Shown here in pieces: positions 8,909 to 17,179 of a DNA stretch of 64,000 bases; position 1 is the first letter of the stretch, and each line of letters begins with the position of its first letter. The DNA is taken from positions 372,001 through 436,000 of the forward strand of contig BOKW01000001.1 of NCBI GenBank assembly GCA_016861185.1. The letters run 5' to 3'. The notes under the pieces are model-generated. The model saw only the letters and a list, made by a program, of their open reading frames with translations. It had not been told where the DNA came from and searched no databases. The stretch is from Betaproteobacteria bacterium. GTDB taxonomy: Bacteria; Pseudomonadota; Gammaproteobacteria; Burkholderiales; Burkholderiaceae_F. The translations under genes and the position numbers were made by a program.

Positions 8909-10294
8909 ATGAGCACCCAACGGTCACTCAGATGGCTGTGCGCTTCGCTCGGACTTGCCGCGACCGCGGCGTTCGCGGGCAATCCGTTCAGCGGAGAAAC
9001 GTCGACCGCAGGCGGCTACTCCACCTGGGATGCGGATCTGATCAACATCGAAGCGGTGCCGCAGACCGGCCGGGGCGTGTACGTCGCCGTGCTCGACACC
9101 GGGCTCGCGCCCAACTGGCGCGACTACTTCCCCGGCGCACGCGTCGCAACGCAGCTCGGCACCGGCTTTCATCAGCCGGTGACGTTCAAGGCGCACAGCG
9201 TCGATCCCTGCGGGCTCGAAGTCGCGGTCGGCACGCTGCAGCAATCGACCTGGGTCGGCTCGCGCGGCTCGACGCACGGCACGCACGTCGCCAGCACGAT
9301 CCTCGGCTATTTCTACGACTCGAACTTCGACGACGCGGCCGGCTTTGCGCTGCCGCCGATCATGGTGCGCGGCATCGCACCGGACGTGACCATCATTCCG
9401 GTGCAGGTGCTGTCCGACTATCAGATTCCCGCGCGGCCGCGTTGTCCCGATCCGAACCAGCAGGCCGGCTTCACCGCGGTGTTCGGTACGACCGAAATGG
9501 TCGTCGCGGGCATCCGTTACGCGACCGCGCTGAAACGCGCCGGCTACAGCCCGATGGTGATCAACATGAGCCTCGGCGGTTCGGTGCTCGACGCGATCGA
9601 AAAAGAGGCGATCGACGACGCGATCGCCAACGGCGTGATCGTCGTCGCGGCGGCGGGCAACGAGGGTGAGGACGGGATGAGCTTCCCCGGCGCGTATCCG
9701 CCGGTGATTTCCGCGGGCTCGGTCGGCTGGACCGGCGAATGGCTCAAGCCGACCGACGGTCTGCCGCGCTACCGCATGTGGTGGCTGAAGTATCCGAACC
9801 CGCCGCTGCTGCCCGGCTCGGGCGAAGTGGCCGACGCGACGCAGACGGGCGACGTCTACGTTTCGGAGTTCAGCAGCCGCGCGCTGCCCGGCCAGCAGCT
9901 CGACGTGCTCGCACCCGGATCGTGGGTGCGCGGTCCGTTTCCCGGCACGCCCGGCTACAACCACCTGCCGTGGTGGTCGCGCGGCATCGGCGATCTGCGC
10001 GGGGTCGGCACCAACTTCTTCTTCGTCGGCGGCACGTCGATGGCCACCCCGCACGTCGCGTCGGTCGCCGCGCTGATGTTGCAGAAGAACCCGACGCTCA
10101 CGCAGGTGCAGGTCGAAAGCCTGCTGAAATCGACCGCGCTCGCGCTGCCGCCGAGCGGATCGCGCGCGATCTTCGACTTCGATCATCCGGCGACGGTCAC
10201 GTGGGACACGCTGTGCGGCAGCGTGCTGTGCGACGCCGTCGGCGCCGGGGTGATCCAGGCCGACGCGGCCGTGGCCTCGACGCCGGCACCGTAG
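8909..10294 (+). CDS. Secreted subtilisin-like serine protease (S8)
   Basis: A 461-residue preprotein. A signal peptide (residues 1-23, cleavage after AFA) is followed almost at once by the catalytic domain. The triad is Asp63 (VLDTG), His123 (HGTHVAS) and Ser377 (GGTSMATPHVA), with the oxyanion Asn251 (AAAGNEG). The protein is expected in the periplasm or medium, cleaving peptides. Unusually, there is no I9-type inhibitor propeptide between signal and catalytic domain. Start: ATG 8909 is preceded by GGAGGGA at 8898-8904. It is monocistronic and convergent with the AraC gene. Confidence 0.92.
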   Translation: MSTQRSLRWLCASLGLAATAAFAGNPFSGETSTAGGYSTWDADLINIEAVPQTGRGVYVAVLDTGLAPNWRDYFPGARVATQLGTGFHQPVTFKAHSVDPCGLEVAVGTLQQSTWVGSRGSTHGTHVASTILGYFYDSNFDDAAGFALPPIMVRGIAPDVTIIPVQVLSDYQIPARPRCPDPNQQAGFTAVFGTTEMVVAGIRYATALKRAGYSPMVINMSLGGSVLDAIEKEAIDDAIANGVIVVAAAGNEGEDGMSFPGAYPPVISAGSVGWTGEWLKPTDGLPRYRMWWLKYPNPPLLPGSGEVADATQTGDVYVSEFSSRALPGQQLDVLAPGSWVRGPFPGTPGYNHLPWWSRGIGDLRGVGTNFFFVGGTSMATPHVASVAALMLQKNPTLTQVQVESLLKSTALALPPSGSRAIFDFDHPATVTWDTLCGSVLCDAVGAGVIQADAAVASTPAP

Positions 10295-10318
10295 CGGCAA
10301 CGCGCCGGCCGTGCGGCG

Positions 10319-11269
10319 TCACGCGCCGGCGCGATACCGTCCCGGCGAAACGCCCATCTCGCGCTTGAACGCGCGCGCGAACGTGGCTTCGGACTCGTAA
10401 CCGGTCTCGGCGGCGATCTGCGCGATCGGGCGGTGCGTGTCGCGCAGCCGTGCCGCCGCGAGCTGCATGCGCCAGCTCGTCAGGTAGCTCATCGGCGGCA
10501 CGCCGACCAGCTGGACGAAGCGATCGGCGAAAGCCGAGCGCGAAAGCGCCACCGCGCCGGCCAGTTCCTCGGTCGTCCACGTGTGCGCGGGGCGCGCGTG
10601 CAGCAGCGCGAGCGCGCGCCCGATCGCGGGGTCGCGCAGCGCGGCGAGCCAGCCGCGCCGCGCTGCCGGCAGCGTATCCACGTAGCCGCGCACCGCCTCG
10701 ACGAACAGCAGCTCGGCGAGCTTGCCGAGCACCGTTTCCGAGCCGGCGCGCCCGGCGGCGACTTCCTGCGCGGCATAGCGGAACGACGCCGCGACCCACT
10801 CGGCGCACGGTTTGCCGTTCAGGTCGAGCGTAAAAACGCGCGGCAGCGCTTCGACGAGCGGATGGCGGGTCGCGTCGCAGCCGACGAAGCCGCAGACGAT
10901 GCGGGTGACCGCGCCGCCGCCGCCGTGCTCGATGCGCGCCAGTCCGCCGTCGCTTTGCAGCGCGACCAGCGCGTCGCCGTCGGCCGGTTTCAGTCCGGGC
11001 TCGCTCGCGATCGTGTGCGTGTCGTTGCGCGGCAGAAGCACCATCGCGCCGCTCGCGACTTCGACCGGCGCGTTGCCTTCGACCTGCAGCAGCATACGGC
11101 CTTCGATCACATAGTGGAAGGCGATCACGCTGGCGGGCGGTTCGGCCGTGTAGCGGCAGTCCTCGGGGCCGACGCGCGCCGAGATGCACCACGGCGCCGT
11201 GAACTTCGCGTCGAGGAAAACGCCGCCGGACAGGCGAACGACCCGCAGCACGTCGGACAGTGCATCCAT
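10319..11269 (-). CDS. AraC-family regulator with cupin sensor domain
   Basis: A 316-residue transcription factor. The N-terminal ~170 residues form a cupin_6-type ligand domain (starting MDALSDVLRVVRLSGG, with a HTIASEPG-like metal/ligand loop). The C-terminal ~100 residues carry two AraC helix-turn-helix motifs, ending in ETGYESEATFARAFKREMG. I chose the start at 11269 because this family characteristically begins at MDALSDVLR; the frame is open to an ATG at 11350. It is divergent from the TTC38-like gene, so it may control that gene and itself, but no operator could be defined. Confidence 0.9.
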   Translation of the reverse strand: MDALSDVLRVVRLSGGVFLDAKFTAPWCISARVGPEDCRYTAEPPASVIAFHYVIEGRMLLQVEGNAPVEVASGAMVLLPRNDTHTIASEPGLKPADGDALVALQSDGGLARIEHGGGGAVTRIVCGFVGCDATRHPLVEALPRVFTLDLNGKPCAEWVAASFRYAAQEVAAGRAGSETVLGKLAELLFVEAVRGYVDTLPAARRGWLAALRDPAIGRALALLHARPAHTWTTEELAGAVALSRSAFADRFVQLVGVPPMSYLTSWRMQLAAARLRDTHRPIAQIAAETGYESEATFARAFKREMGVSPGRYRAGA

Positions 11270-11426
11270 CGGCGCGCGAACCTCGTAGATCCGGACTGCT
11301 GCGCGCGCAGCGGGCGGCGGATCGGCCAAGCGATGCGGCGGATCGGCCATTCTCGCGGCGCGCGCGGCTACCTAAATTAGCAGGCCGGGTCCGCAGCGCG
11401 GACGGCACTTTTTCGAGGGACGATCC

Positions 11427-12755
11427 ATGAAGCTATTCGATACCGCCGGGCACGCCGTGTCCGGCGCGAACCACGAGAGCCTTGCCGCGTTCGAGCGCGC
11501 GGCGCACGAACTGCGCTGTTTCATCGGCGACCCGGTCGCCTCCGTCGAGGTGGCGCTGGCCGCCAGCCCGGAGATGACGATGGCGCACGTGCTGAAGGCC
11601 TACCTGCATCTGCTCGGCACCGAGCCCGCCGGCATCGCGGTCGCGCGGGCCTGCCACGAGGCGGCACGCGCGCTGCCGGCCAACGACCGCGAGCGCGGTC
11701 ATCTCGAAGCGGTGCGCCTGCTGACCGAAGGCCGCTGGCGCGAGGCCGGACGCACGCTGGAGGACGTGAGCGTGGCCTACCCGCGCGACGCGCTCGCGCT
11801 GCAGGTCGGGCACCAGATCGACTTCTTCACCGGCGATTCGCGCATGCTGCGCGACCGGATCGCGCGCGCGCTGCCCGCGTGGAGCCGGTCGATCCCCGGC
11901 TATCACGCGCTGCTCGGCATGCACGCGTTCGGCCTCGAGGAGACCGGCGACTACGCGCAGGCCGAAAAGCAGGGCCGCGCCTGCGTCGAGCTGGAGCGGC
12001 GCGACGGCTGGGGCTGGCACGCGGTCGCGCACGTGTACGAGATGCGCAACCGCCCGCGCGACGGCATCGCGTGGATGACGCGCGACAGCGACGCGTGGTC
12101 GAACGAAAGCTTCTTCGCCGTGCACAACTGGTGGCATCTCGCGCTGTTCCAGCTCGAGCTGGGGCAGGTCGAAGAGGTGTTGCGTCTGTTCGACGGTCCG
12201 ATCTACGGCAAGCGCTCGAACGTCGTGCTCGACATGATCGACGCCTCGGCGCTGCTGTGGCGGTTGCAGCTTCGCGGCGCCGACGTCGGCGACCGCTGGC
12301 GCGCCGTCGCCGACAACTGGGCGCCGATCGCCGGCGCCGGCAACTACGCCTTCAACGACATGCACGCGATGATGGCCTTCGTCGGAAGCCGCCGCACCGA
12401 CCTGCAGCAGGCCGTGCTCGAGGCGCAACGCGCGGCGCTGACCGGGCTCGGCGACAACGCGGACTTCACGCGCGAGGTGGGGCACGCGGCGACGCGTGCG
12501 GTCCACGCGTTCGGTGCGGGCGACTACGCCGAATGCGTGCGCCTGCTGCGCCCGATCCGCAACATCGCGAACCGCTTCGGCGGCAGCCACGCGCAGCGCG
12601 ATCTGATCGACCTGACGCTGATCGAAGCGGCTTTCCGCGCGGGCGACCGGGGGCTCGCCGCCGCGCTCGCTGCCGAGCGCAGCGCCGTGCGTCCCGAGAG
12701 TCCGCTGGCGCGACTCTTCGTCGCGCGCGCGAGCGGGCTGGCCAAGGCGGCGTGA
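11427..12755 (+). CDS. Tetratricopeptide repeat protein, TTC38-like
   Basis: A 442-residue cytosolic protein without signal or membrane segment. The helical-repeat sequence, including HALLGMHAFGLEETGDYAQA and GWGWHAVAHVYEMRNRPRDG, matches the TTC38 family found in bacteria and animals. Function is unknown; such proteins usually act as binding scaffolds. ATG 11427 follows GAGGGACGATCC. The divergent neighbour is the AraC regulator, with about 150 bases between the chosen starts that must hold both promoters. The gene ends just before a palindromic repeat. Confidence 0.8.
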   Translation: MKLFDTAGHAVSGANHESLAAFERAAHELRCFIGDPVASVEVALAASPEMTMAHVLKAYLHLLGTEPAGIAVARACHEAARALPANDRERGHLEAVRLLTEGRWREAGRTLEDVSVAYPRDALALQVGHQIDFFTGDSRMLRDRIARALPAWSRSIPGYHALLGMHAFGLEETGDYAQAEKQGRACVELERRDGWGWHAVAHVYEMRNRPRDGIAWMTRDSDAWSNESFFAVHNWWHLALFQLELGQVEEVLRLFDGPIYGKRSNVVLDMIDASALLWRLQLRGADVGDRWRAVADNWAPIAGAGNYAFNDMHAMMAFVGSRRTDLQQAVLEAQRAALTGLGDNADFTREVGHAATRAVHAFGAGDYAECVRLLRPIRNIANRFGGSHAQRDLIDLTLIEAAFRAGDRGLAAALAAERSAVRPESPLARLFVARASGLAKAA

Positions 12756-12761
12756 GTTCAT

Positions 12762-12860
12762 CCTCCCCCCTTTGAAAAGGGGGGATCGAGGGGGGATTTC
12801 TCGTCCCTGGCACCCGCTGGAGAAATCCCCCCTACCCCCCTTTGCGAAAGGGGGGTGTGA
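12762..12860. repeat. MITE-like nested palindromic repeat
   Basis: An element between two convergent genes. Its outer halves are inverted copies: GGGGGGATTTCTC (12790-12802) and GAGAAATCCCCCC (12820-12832) pair perfectly over a 17-base loop. Each half also carries its own hairpin: CCCCCC-TTTGAAAA-GGGGGG at 12765-12784 and CCCCCC-TTTGCGAAA-GGGGGG at 12835-12855. This matches a family of dispersed CCCCCTTT...AAAGGGGG repeats widespread in proteobacteria. It may serve as a bidirectional terminator. Confidence 0.8.
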
Positions 12861-12867
12861 GAGCAGC

Positions 12868-14043
12868 TCACTCCCCCGCCGCCGACACCGCAACCGCCGC
12901 GCGCGCTGCGCGGCGCTCGCGGCCGATGCGTTCGCCGCGCCTCTTGCGCAGCCAGACCCACAGGCCGGTCAGAACGAGCAGGATCGGCATCGCGCCGGTC
13001 GCGCTCATCGCGACCATGCCGGCGGTGCCGAACGCGGTCCCGCTGTGCAGCGGGAACAGCCAGTGCATCAGCGTTTCACCCGCGCTGCGCGTGCGGTCGC
13101 TGCGCTCGACCAGGATCTGCGCCGTGACCGGATGCACCCAGGCGATCGTGTCGCCGAGCCGGTGTTCGTCACCGGCCCGCTTCAGGTAGAAGAGATACCC
13201 GCTGGCGCGTCCCGGCGGTCCGTGGATCTCGGTGATCGCGCGGTCCGGATAGGCGCTGCGCACCGCGGCGACGATCTCGCCGAAAGGTTTCGGCTCGTCG
13301 CGGGCGCCGGGCACCCAGGGGATCGTCGGAAACGACGCGACCTTCGAGAACACGTTGACCAGGTCGCGCACGTAGTTCAGATAAACGAGCGTGCTGCCGG
13401 TGACGGTGGCCAGCACCAGCAGCACGAAGAAGATCGCGCCGGCCGAGCGGTGCAGGTCGAAGAAGATGCGCGTGGCGTTGCCGCGCCAGTTGATCCAGAC
13501 GAGCCGCCGCAGTCCTTCGCGCTTGCGCGGCCACGCGACGACGAAGCCGGCGATCGCGTTGGCGAGCAGCAGGAAGCCGGCGATGCCCACGATGTTCGAA
13601 CCGGCATTCCCGAGCAGCACGTTGCGATGGAACTCGTAGACGGTCTTCAGCACGTACGGCGCGGACAGGCCGAGCGTCTCGGTGCCGCGCGTGCCGAGCA
13701 GTGCGCCGGTGACCGGGTTGAAGAACGCTTCGATGCGTTCGGAGCCGACGCGCCGGTTCGGCGACGTGCGGATGAAAAGCCGATACACCTCCCCTTGCGC
13801 GAGCGGCATCCGGATCCGCTCGACCTTGCCGAGCGCGTAGCCGTCGGTCGCGCGCGCGGCGATCGCGTCGGGCGCGAGCCACGGCCCGCGGTCCGCGGTC
13901 GTCAGCAGTCCGGGGTTCAACCAGGCGTCGATCGGGTCCTCGAAAACCAGCACGCTGCCGGTCACCCCGACGAGCGCGAACCACAGCCCCAGCCCGATGC
14001 CGAGCCAGCGATGGATCGAGAACCAAGTCTTGCGATCGCGCAT
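12868..14043 (-). CDS. PepSY-associated transmembrane protein
   Basis: A 391-residue inner-membrane protein of the PepSY_TM family, which is often linked to siderophore or iron reduction. It shows four main hydrophobic segments: the first just after KTWFSIHRWLGIGLGLWFAL, two mid-protein (IVGIAGFLLLANAIAGFVVAW and AIFFVLLVLATVTGSTLVYL), and one near the C-terminus (ILLVLTGLWVWL, preceded by GMVAMSATGAMP). Conserved histidines in HRWLG, EFHRNVLLG, DLHRSAGA and MHWLFPLHSG could coordinate heme or metal. Start: ATG 14043 just after GGGGGAGG; the frame extends upstream without homology. It stands alone, ~2.7 kb from the Fur-regulated block, with no Fur box seen at its own promoter. Confidence 0.85.
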   Translation of the reverse strand: MRDRKTWFSIHRWLGIGLGLWFALVGVTGSVLVFEDPIDAWLNPGLLTTADRGPWLAPDAIAARATDGYALGKVERIRMPLAQGEVYRLFIRTSPNRRVGSERIEAFFNPVTGALLGTRGTETLGLSAPYVLKTVYEFHRNVLLGNAGSNIVGIAGFLLLANAIAGFVVAWPRKREGLRRLVWINWRGNATRIFFDLHRSAGAIFFVLLVLATVTGSTLVYLNYVRDLVNVFSKVASFPTIPWVPGARDEPKPFGEIVAAVRSAYPDRAITEIHGPPGRASGYLFYLKRAGDEHRLGDTIAWVHPVTAQILVERSDRTRSAGETLMHWLFPLHSGTAFGTAGMVAMSATGAMPILLVLTGLWVWLRKRRGERIGRERRAARAAVAVSAAGE

Positions 14044-14186
14044 GCCTCCCCCGCGGGCAGCACTGCGCGCTGACTCTAGCATCGCGATCCGGGCCATGGC
14101 GGCGTGCGGCGCGGCTGATCGAGCGCAAGTCCGCGCGCACGCGCTGCCCCTATCGTCTGCGCAGCGTCGCGCGGGAGGAAGCTCCG

Positions 14187-15503
14187 ATGGACACGATGGC
14201 ATGGGTCGCGCTCGCGATTTTCGCGATCACGATCCTCGCGGTGATCACCAACGTCGTCGACGGTGCGGTCGCTGCGCTGATCGGCGTGGCGACGATGATC
14301 TGGGTCGGCGTGATGACCGAGGTCGAGGCGTTCCAGCTCGTCGACTGGAACGTGATGGCGATCCTCGTGAGCATCTGGATCATCGCCGGCTACTTCGGCA
14401 AGACCGGCGTACCGAGCTGGCTGTCGGTGCGGGCGCTGCGGCTGTCGGGCGGGCGGCCCGGGCTGCTGGTGATGATCCTGTCGCTGCTGGCCGGCGTGAT
14501 CTCGATGTTCGTCGACAACGTCGTCGTGATCCTGATGATGGCGCCGGTGGCGCTGCCGCTGGCGCGCGCGATGAAGCTGCCGGTCACGCCCGTCGTGCTG
14601 ATGATCGGCTTCTCGGCCAACTTCATGGGAACGGCGCTGCTGCTGGGCGATCTGCCGCCGCAGATGCTGCACAGCGTGTCCGGCGCGGAGTTCCGCGACT
14701 TCATCTGGCAGCACGGGCGGCCGTCGTCGTTTCCGATCCTGATGGCGACCTTCGCCGTGACGCTGGCGGCGATGTACGCGTACGGCTTTCGCGCGCGCGG
14801 GCGCGAGGCGGTCGACATCGCGAGTCTCGGCATCGAAACGCGCATTCCGAACCGGTTCTTCGCCGCGGTCGTCGTCGGCTGGTTCCTCGCGACCGTCGTC
14901 GGCATGGCGTTGCGCGAACTGCTCGGCGTCAAGCTCGGCTTCATCGCGCTGACCGGTGCGGTGACGCTGGTGCTCGCGCTCGAGGCGCTCGGTGAACGCG
15001 TGCAGGCGCCGAGCTTCGAGGAGATCCTCGGCGAGCTCGACTGGCGCGCGATCTTCTTCTACATCGCGCTGTTCGCGCTGGTCGGCGGCCTGGAGAAGAT
15101 GAAGATCATCGACCAGCTCGCGCACGCGCTGCGGCCGCTGTTCGCCGAGAATCTCGCGCTCGGCGCCACCCTGCTGTACTGGGTCACCGTGCCGATCGTC
15201 GGCATCGTCGAGCACGACGCCTACATCCTGACCTTCCTGTACACGATCAAGGACATGCAGTCGACGGGCGTGGCGGTGTGGCCGCTGTGGTGGATGCTGC
15301 TGTGGTCAGGAACGCTCGGCAGCAATCTGACGGTGGCCGGCGCGCCGGCGCTGTTCGCGGCGCTCAACATCTGCGAGCGCGAGGAAAAGCGCAAGATCGC
15401 GCTGCGCGAGTTCCTCGCATGGAGCGTGCCGTTTACGCTGGTCGCCGCCGGCGTGTGCTACGCGCTCGGCATGGCGATCTGGGTGCTGCCGTTCGCGCGA
15501 TGA
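14187..15503 (+). CDS. SLC13/ArsB-NhaD superfamily permease
   Basis: A 438-residue polytopic membrane protein with about 11-12 hydrophobic segments. The ion-transporter superfamily hallmarks include VDNVVVILMMAPVALPL and the mirrored GTLGSNLTVAGAPALF. It is expected to move an anion or exchange Na+/H+ at the inner membrane; the substrate cannot be told from sequence (candidates: dicarboxylate, arsenite, sodium/proton). A good AGGAAG lies before ATG 14187. The stop overlaps an in-frame ATG of the following universal stress protein gene, so the two are probably co-transcribed. Confidence 0.85.
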   Translation: MDTMAWVALAIFAITILAVITNVVDGAVAALIGVATMIWVGVMTEVEAFQLVDWNVMAILVSIWIIAGYFGKTGVPSWLSVRALRLSGGRPGLLVMILSLLAGVISMFVDNVVVILMMAPVALPLARAMKLPVTPVVLMIGFSANFMGTALLLGDLPPQMLHSVSGAEFRDFIWQHGRPSSFPILMATFAVTLAAMYAYGFRARGREAVDIASLGIETRIPNRFFAAVVVGWFLATVVGMALRELLGVKLGFIALTGAVTLVLALEALGERVQAPSFEEILGELDWRAIFFYIALFALVGGLEKMKIIDQLAHALRPLFAENLALGATLLYWVTVPIVGIVEHDAYILTFLYTIKDMQSTGVAVWPLWWMLLWSGTLGSNLTVAGAPALFAALNICEREEKRKIALREFLAWSVPFTLVAAGVCYALGMAIWVLPFAR

Positions 15504-15526
15504 GTTCGAAACGAAGGAAGGGCGCC

Positions 15527-15970
15527 ATGTACAGGCACATCCTGATTCCGACCGACGGCTCGAAGCTTTCGGAGAAGGCCGCCGCCGCCGGCGTCGAGCT
15601 GGCGCGCGCGCTCGGCGCGCGCGTGACCGGGTTCTTCGCCGCGCCGGCGGCCACACCGCTCGTGTACGAGAACCTGCTGCCGGTGAGCTACCTGCCGCCC
15701 GACGAGCACGCCAAGCTGATCGAGCACGCGGCAGCGAAGTACCTCGGTGTCATCGAAAAGGCCGCGCGGGCGGCCGGCGTGCCGTGCGCCTGCGAGCACG
15801 TGACCAGCGATTTTCCCGCCGACGCGATCCTGGATGCCGTGCGCCGGAACAAGTGCGACCTGATCTTCATGGCCTCGCACGGCCGGCGGGGACTGTCGGC
15901 GGTGATCCTCGGCAGCGAAACGCAGAAGGTGCTGACGCACGCCAAGGTGCCGGTACTCGTGTACCGCTAG
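15527..15970 (+). CDS. Universal stress protein (UspA family)
   Basis: A 147-residue soluble protein with the UspA fold. It begins MYRHILIPTDGS, with the ATP-binding pattern G-2x-G-9x-G(S/T) in HGRRGLSAVILGSETQKV near the C-terminus, so it is of the nucleotide-binding subclass. Start: GAAGGAAGG at 15513-15521 favours ATG 15527; an in-frame ATG at 15500 overlaps the permease stop (ATGA) and would add nine residues. The coupling suggests that it modulates or is co-induced with the permease. Confidence 0.92.
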   Translation: MYRHILIPTDGSKLSEKAAAAGVELARALGARVTGFFAAPAATPLVYENLLPVSYLPPDEHAKLIEHAAAKYLGVIEKAARAAGVPCACEHVTSDFPADAILDAVRRNKCDLIFMASHGRRGLSAVILGSETQKVLTHAKVPVLVYR

Positions 15971-15985
15971 CGTGGCCCGGAGGAA

Positions 15986-16041
15986 CCGTTCGCGTCGAGC
16001 CCTTCGCCTGGCTCAGGACAGGCCCGGCGAAGCGCGAACGG
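15986..16041. repeat. Palindromic REP-like repeat
   Basis: In the convergent gap between the stress-protein gene and bfr, CCGTTCGCG (15986-15994) and CGCGAACGG (16033-16041) pair perfectly. The interior contains CCTTCGCC/GGCGAAG and GGCTCAGGACAGG. This looks like a rearranged copy of the common proteobacterial CCGTTCGCCCTGAGC-type dispersed palindrome. It may terminate both flanking transcripts. Confidence 0.6.
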
Positions 16042-16071
16042 AAACCCGTCGCGCGACTTCGCGGGCGCGCT

Positions 16072-16551
16072 TCAACTCGACGGCCCGTCCATCTGCGACT
16101 GCAGGTAGTTCTGCGCTCCGACCTTGCCGATCAGCTCGAGCTGCGTCTCGAGCCAGTCGATGTGCGCCTCGGTGTCGTCGAGGATGTCGACGAAGATCTC
16201 GCGCGATACGAAATCCTGCGCGCCTTCGAAGTACGCGATGCCCGCCTTCAGCGCGCCCTGCGCGGTGCGCTCCAGCGCCAGATCGGCCTTCAGCACCTCC
16301 TCGACGTCCTGGCCGATCGCGAGCTTGCCGATGTCCTGCAGGTTCGGCAGCCCTTCGAGCATCAGGATGCGCTTGACCAGCCGATCGGCGTGCTTCATCT
16401 CGCCGATCGACTCCTCGTACTCGCGCTTTCCGAGGCGCCCGAAGCCCCAGTTGTCGAGCATTCGTGCGTGCAGGAAGTACTGGTTGATAGCGGTGAGTTC
16501 GTTCTTCAGTTGCGCGTTGAGGTGCGCGATCGCCTGCTTGTCGCCTTGCAT
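16072..16551 (-). CDS. bfr: Bacterioferritin
   Basis: A 159-residue ferritin-like subunit forming a 24-mer iron-storage shell. All ferroxidase ligands are in family positions: Glu18 ([14 protein letters not shown]), Glu51 and His54 (EMKHADR), Glu94, and Glu127/His130 ([10 protein letters not shown]). The heme-ligand Met52 is present. The start ATG follows GGAGGCGAGACC. It lies 28 bases downstream of bfd on the same strand, so the two form an operon read from the promoter that carries a Fur box. Confidence 0.97.
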   Translation of the reverse strand: MQGDKQAIAHLNAQLKNELTAINQYFLHARMLDNWGFGRLGKREYEESIGEMKHADRLVKRILMLEGLPNLQDIGKLAIGQDVEEVLKADLALERTAQGALKAGIAYFEGAQDFVSREIFVDILDDTEAHIDWLETQLELIGKVGAQNYLQSQMDGPSS

Positions 16552-16579
16552 GGTCTCGCCTCCGTCGGTGGGACGAAAC

Positions 16580-16780
16580 TTATGCGGCGATGCTACTCGT
16601 CTCGCTTTCCTCGATCTGCACGAGGCGCTCGTCGATCAGGGCGACGGCGGCTTCGCGGCAGCAGCCGCAGCCGGCGCCCACGCCGAGCGTCATCGTGAGG
16701 TCTTCGAGCCGCGCGGCGCCGCCCGCGACGGCGGCCCGGATCTCGCGGTCGGTGACCGCATGGCAGATGCAGACGTACAT
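16580..16780 (-). CDS. bfd: Bacterioferritin-associated ferredoxin
   Basis: A 66-residue [2Fe-2S] protein. Cys4 and Cys6 (CIC) pair with Cys38 and Cys41 (CGCC), the C-x-C...C-x2-C spacing of Bfd. In known systems Bfd donates electrons to bacterioferritin heme to release stored iron. The frame is open far upstream but homology starts at [11 protein letters not shown], so ATG 16780 is used. It is first in bfd-bfr and divergent from feoA, with a Fur box about 70 bases upstream of the start. Confidence 0.95.
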   Translation of the reverse strand: MYVCICHAVTDREIRAAVAGGAARLEDLTMTLGVGAGCGCCREAAVALIDERLVQIEESETSSIAA

Positions 16781-16849
16781 GTCGGATCCTGGTCCGGAGC
16801 AGGCCGGATCGCTTCCTGCCGGTTCCGTGATTTCAGTCAAGGCGAGCTT

Positions 16850-16868
16850 AATGAGAACGCTTATCATT
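16850..16868. promoter_or_regulatory. Fur box between bfd-bfr and feoAB
   Basis: The 19-base AATGAGAACGCTTATCATT matches the Fur consensus: arms AATGAGAA and TTATCATT are complementary at seven of eight positions. It is centred in the 120-base divergent region, 33 bases before feoA and 70 before bfd. It probably represses both operons under iron sufficiency. Confidence 0.8.
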
Positions 16869-16900
16869 TGCAACCACAACGGCAGCGCCTGCTTTGACCG

Positions 16901-17179
16901 ATGCCCGAACCCGCGACGACAACACGAGTGACCCTGGATCAACTTGCCCGTGGGCAGGCGGCCCGGGTACGCGCGGTTGTTCCGCGCGGGCCGGTCGATT
17001 CGATCGGCCGCCGGCTTGGCGAACTGGGCTTCGTCCCCGGCGAGGCGGTGCGGCTCGTCGCGCACGGCCCGTTCGGCCGCGAACCGATCCTCGTGCAAGT
17101 CGGCTTCACGCGCTTCGCGCTGCGCCGCGCCGAGGCGCAGCGCGTGCACGTCGAGGCGCTCGCGGAAGACGTGCGATGA
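16901..17179 (+). CDS. feoA: FeoA, ferrous iron transport accessory protein
   Basis: A 92-residue SH3-like cytosolic protein. The family pattern is visible in LDQLARGQAARV, RRLGELGFVPGEAV and the closing FALRRAEAQRVHVE. FeoA modulates the FeoB iron channel. Its stop overlaps the FeoB start (ATGA at 17176-17179), giving translational coupling. It is first in the feo operon behind the Fur box. Confidence 0.95.
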   Translation: MPEPATTTRVTLDQLARGQAARVRAVVPRGPVDSIGRRLGELGFVPGEAVRLVAHGPFGREPILVQVGFTRFALRRAEAQRVHVEALAEDVR

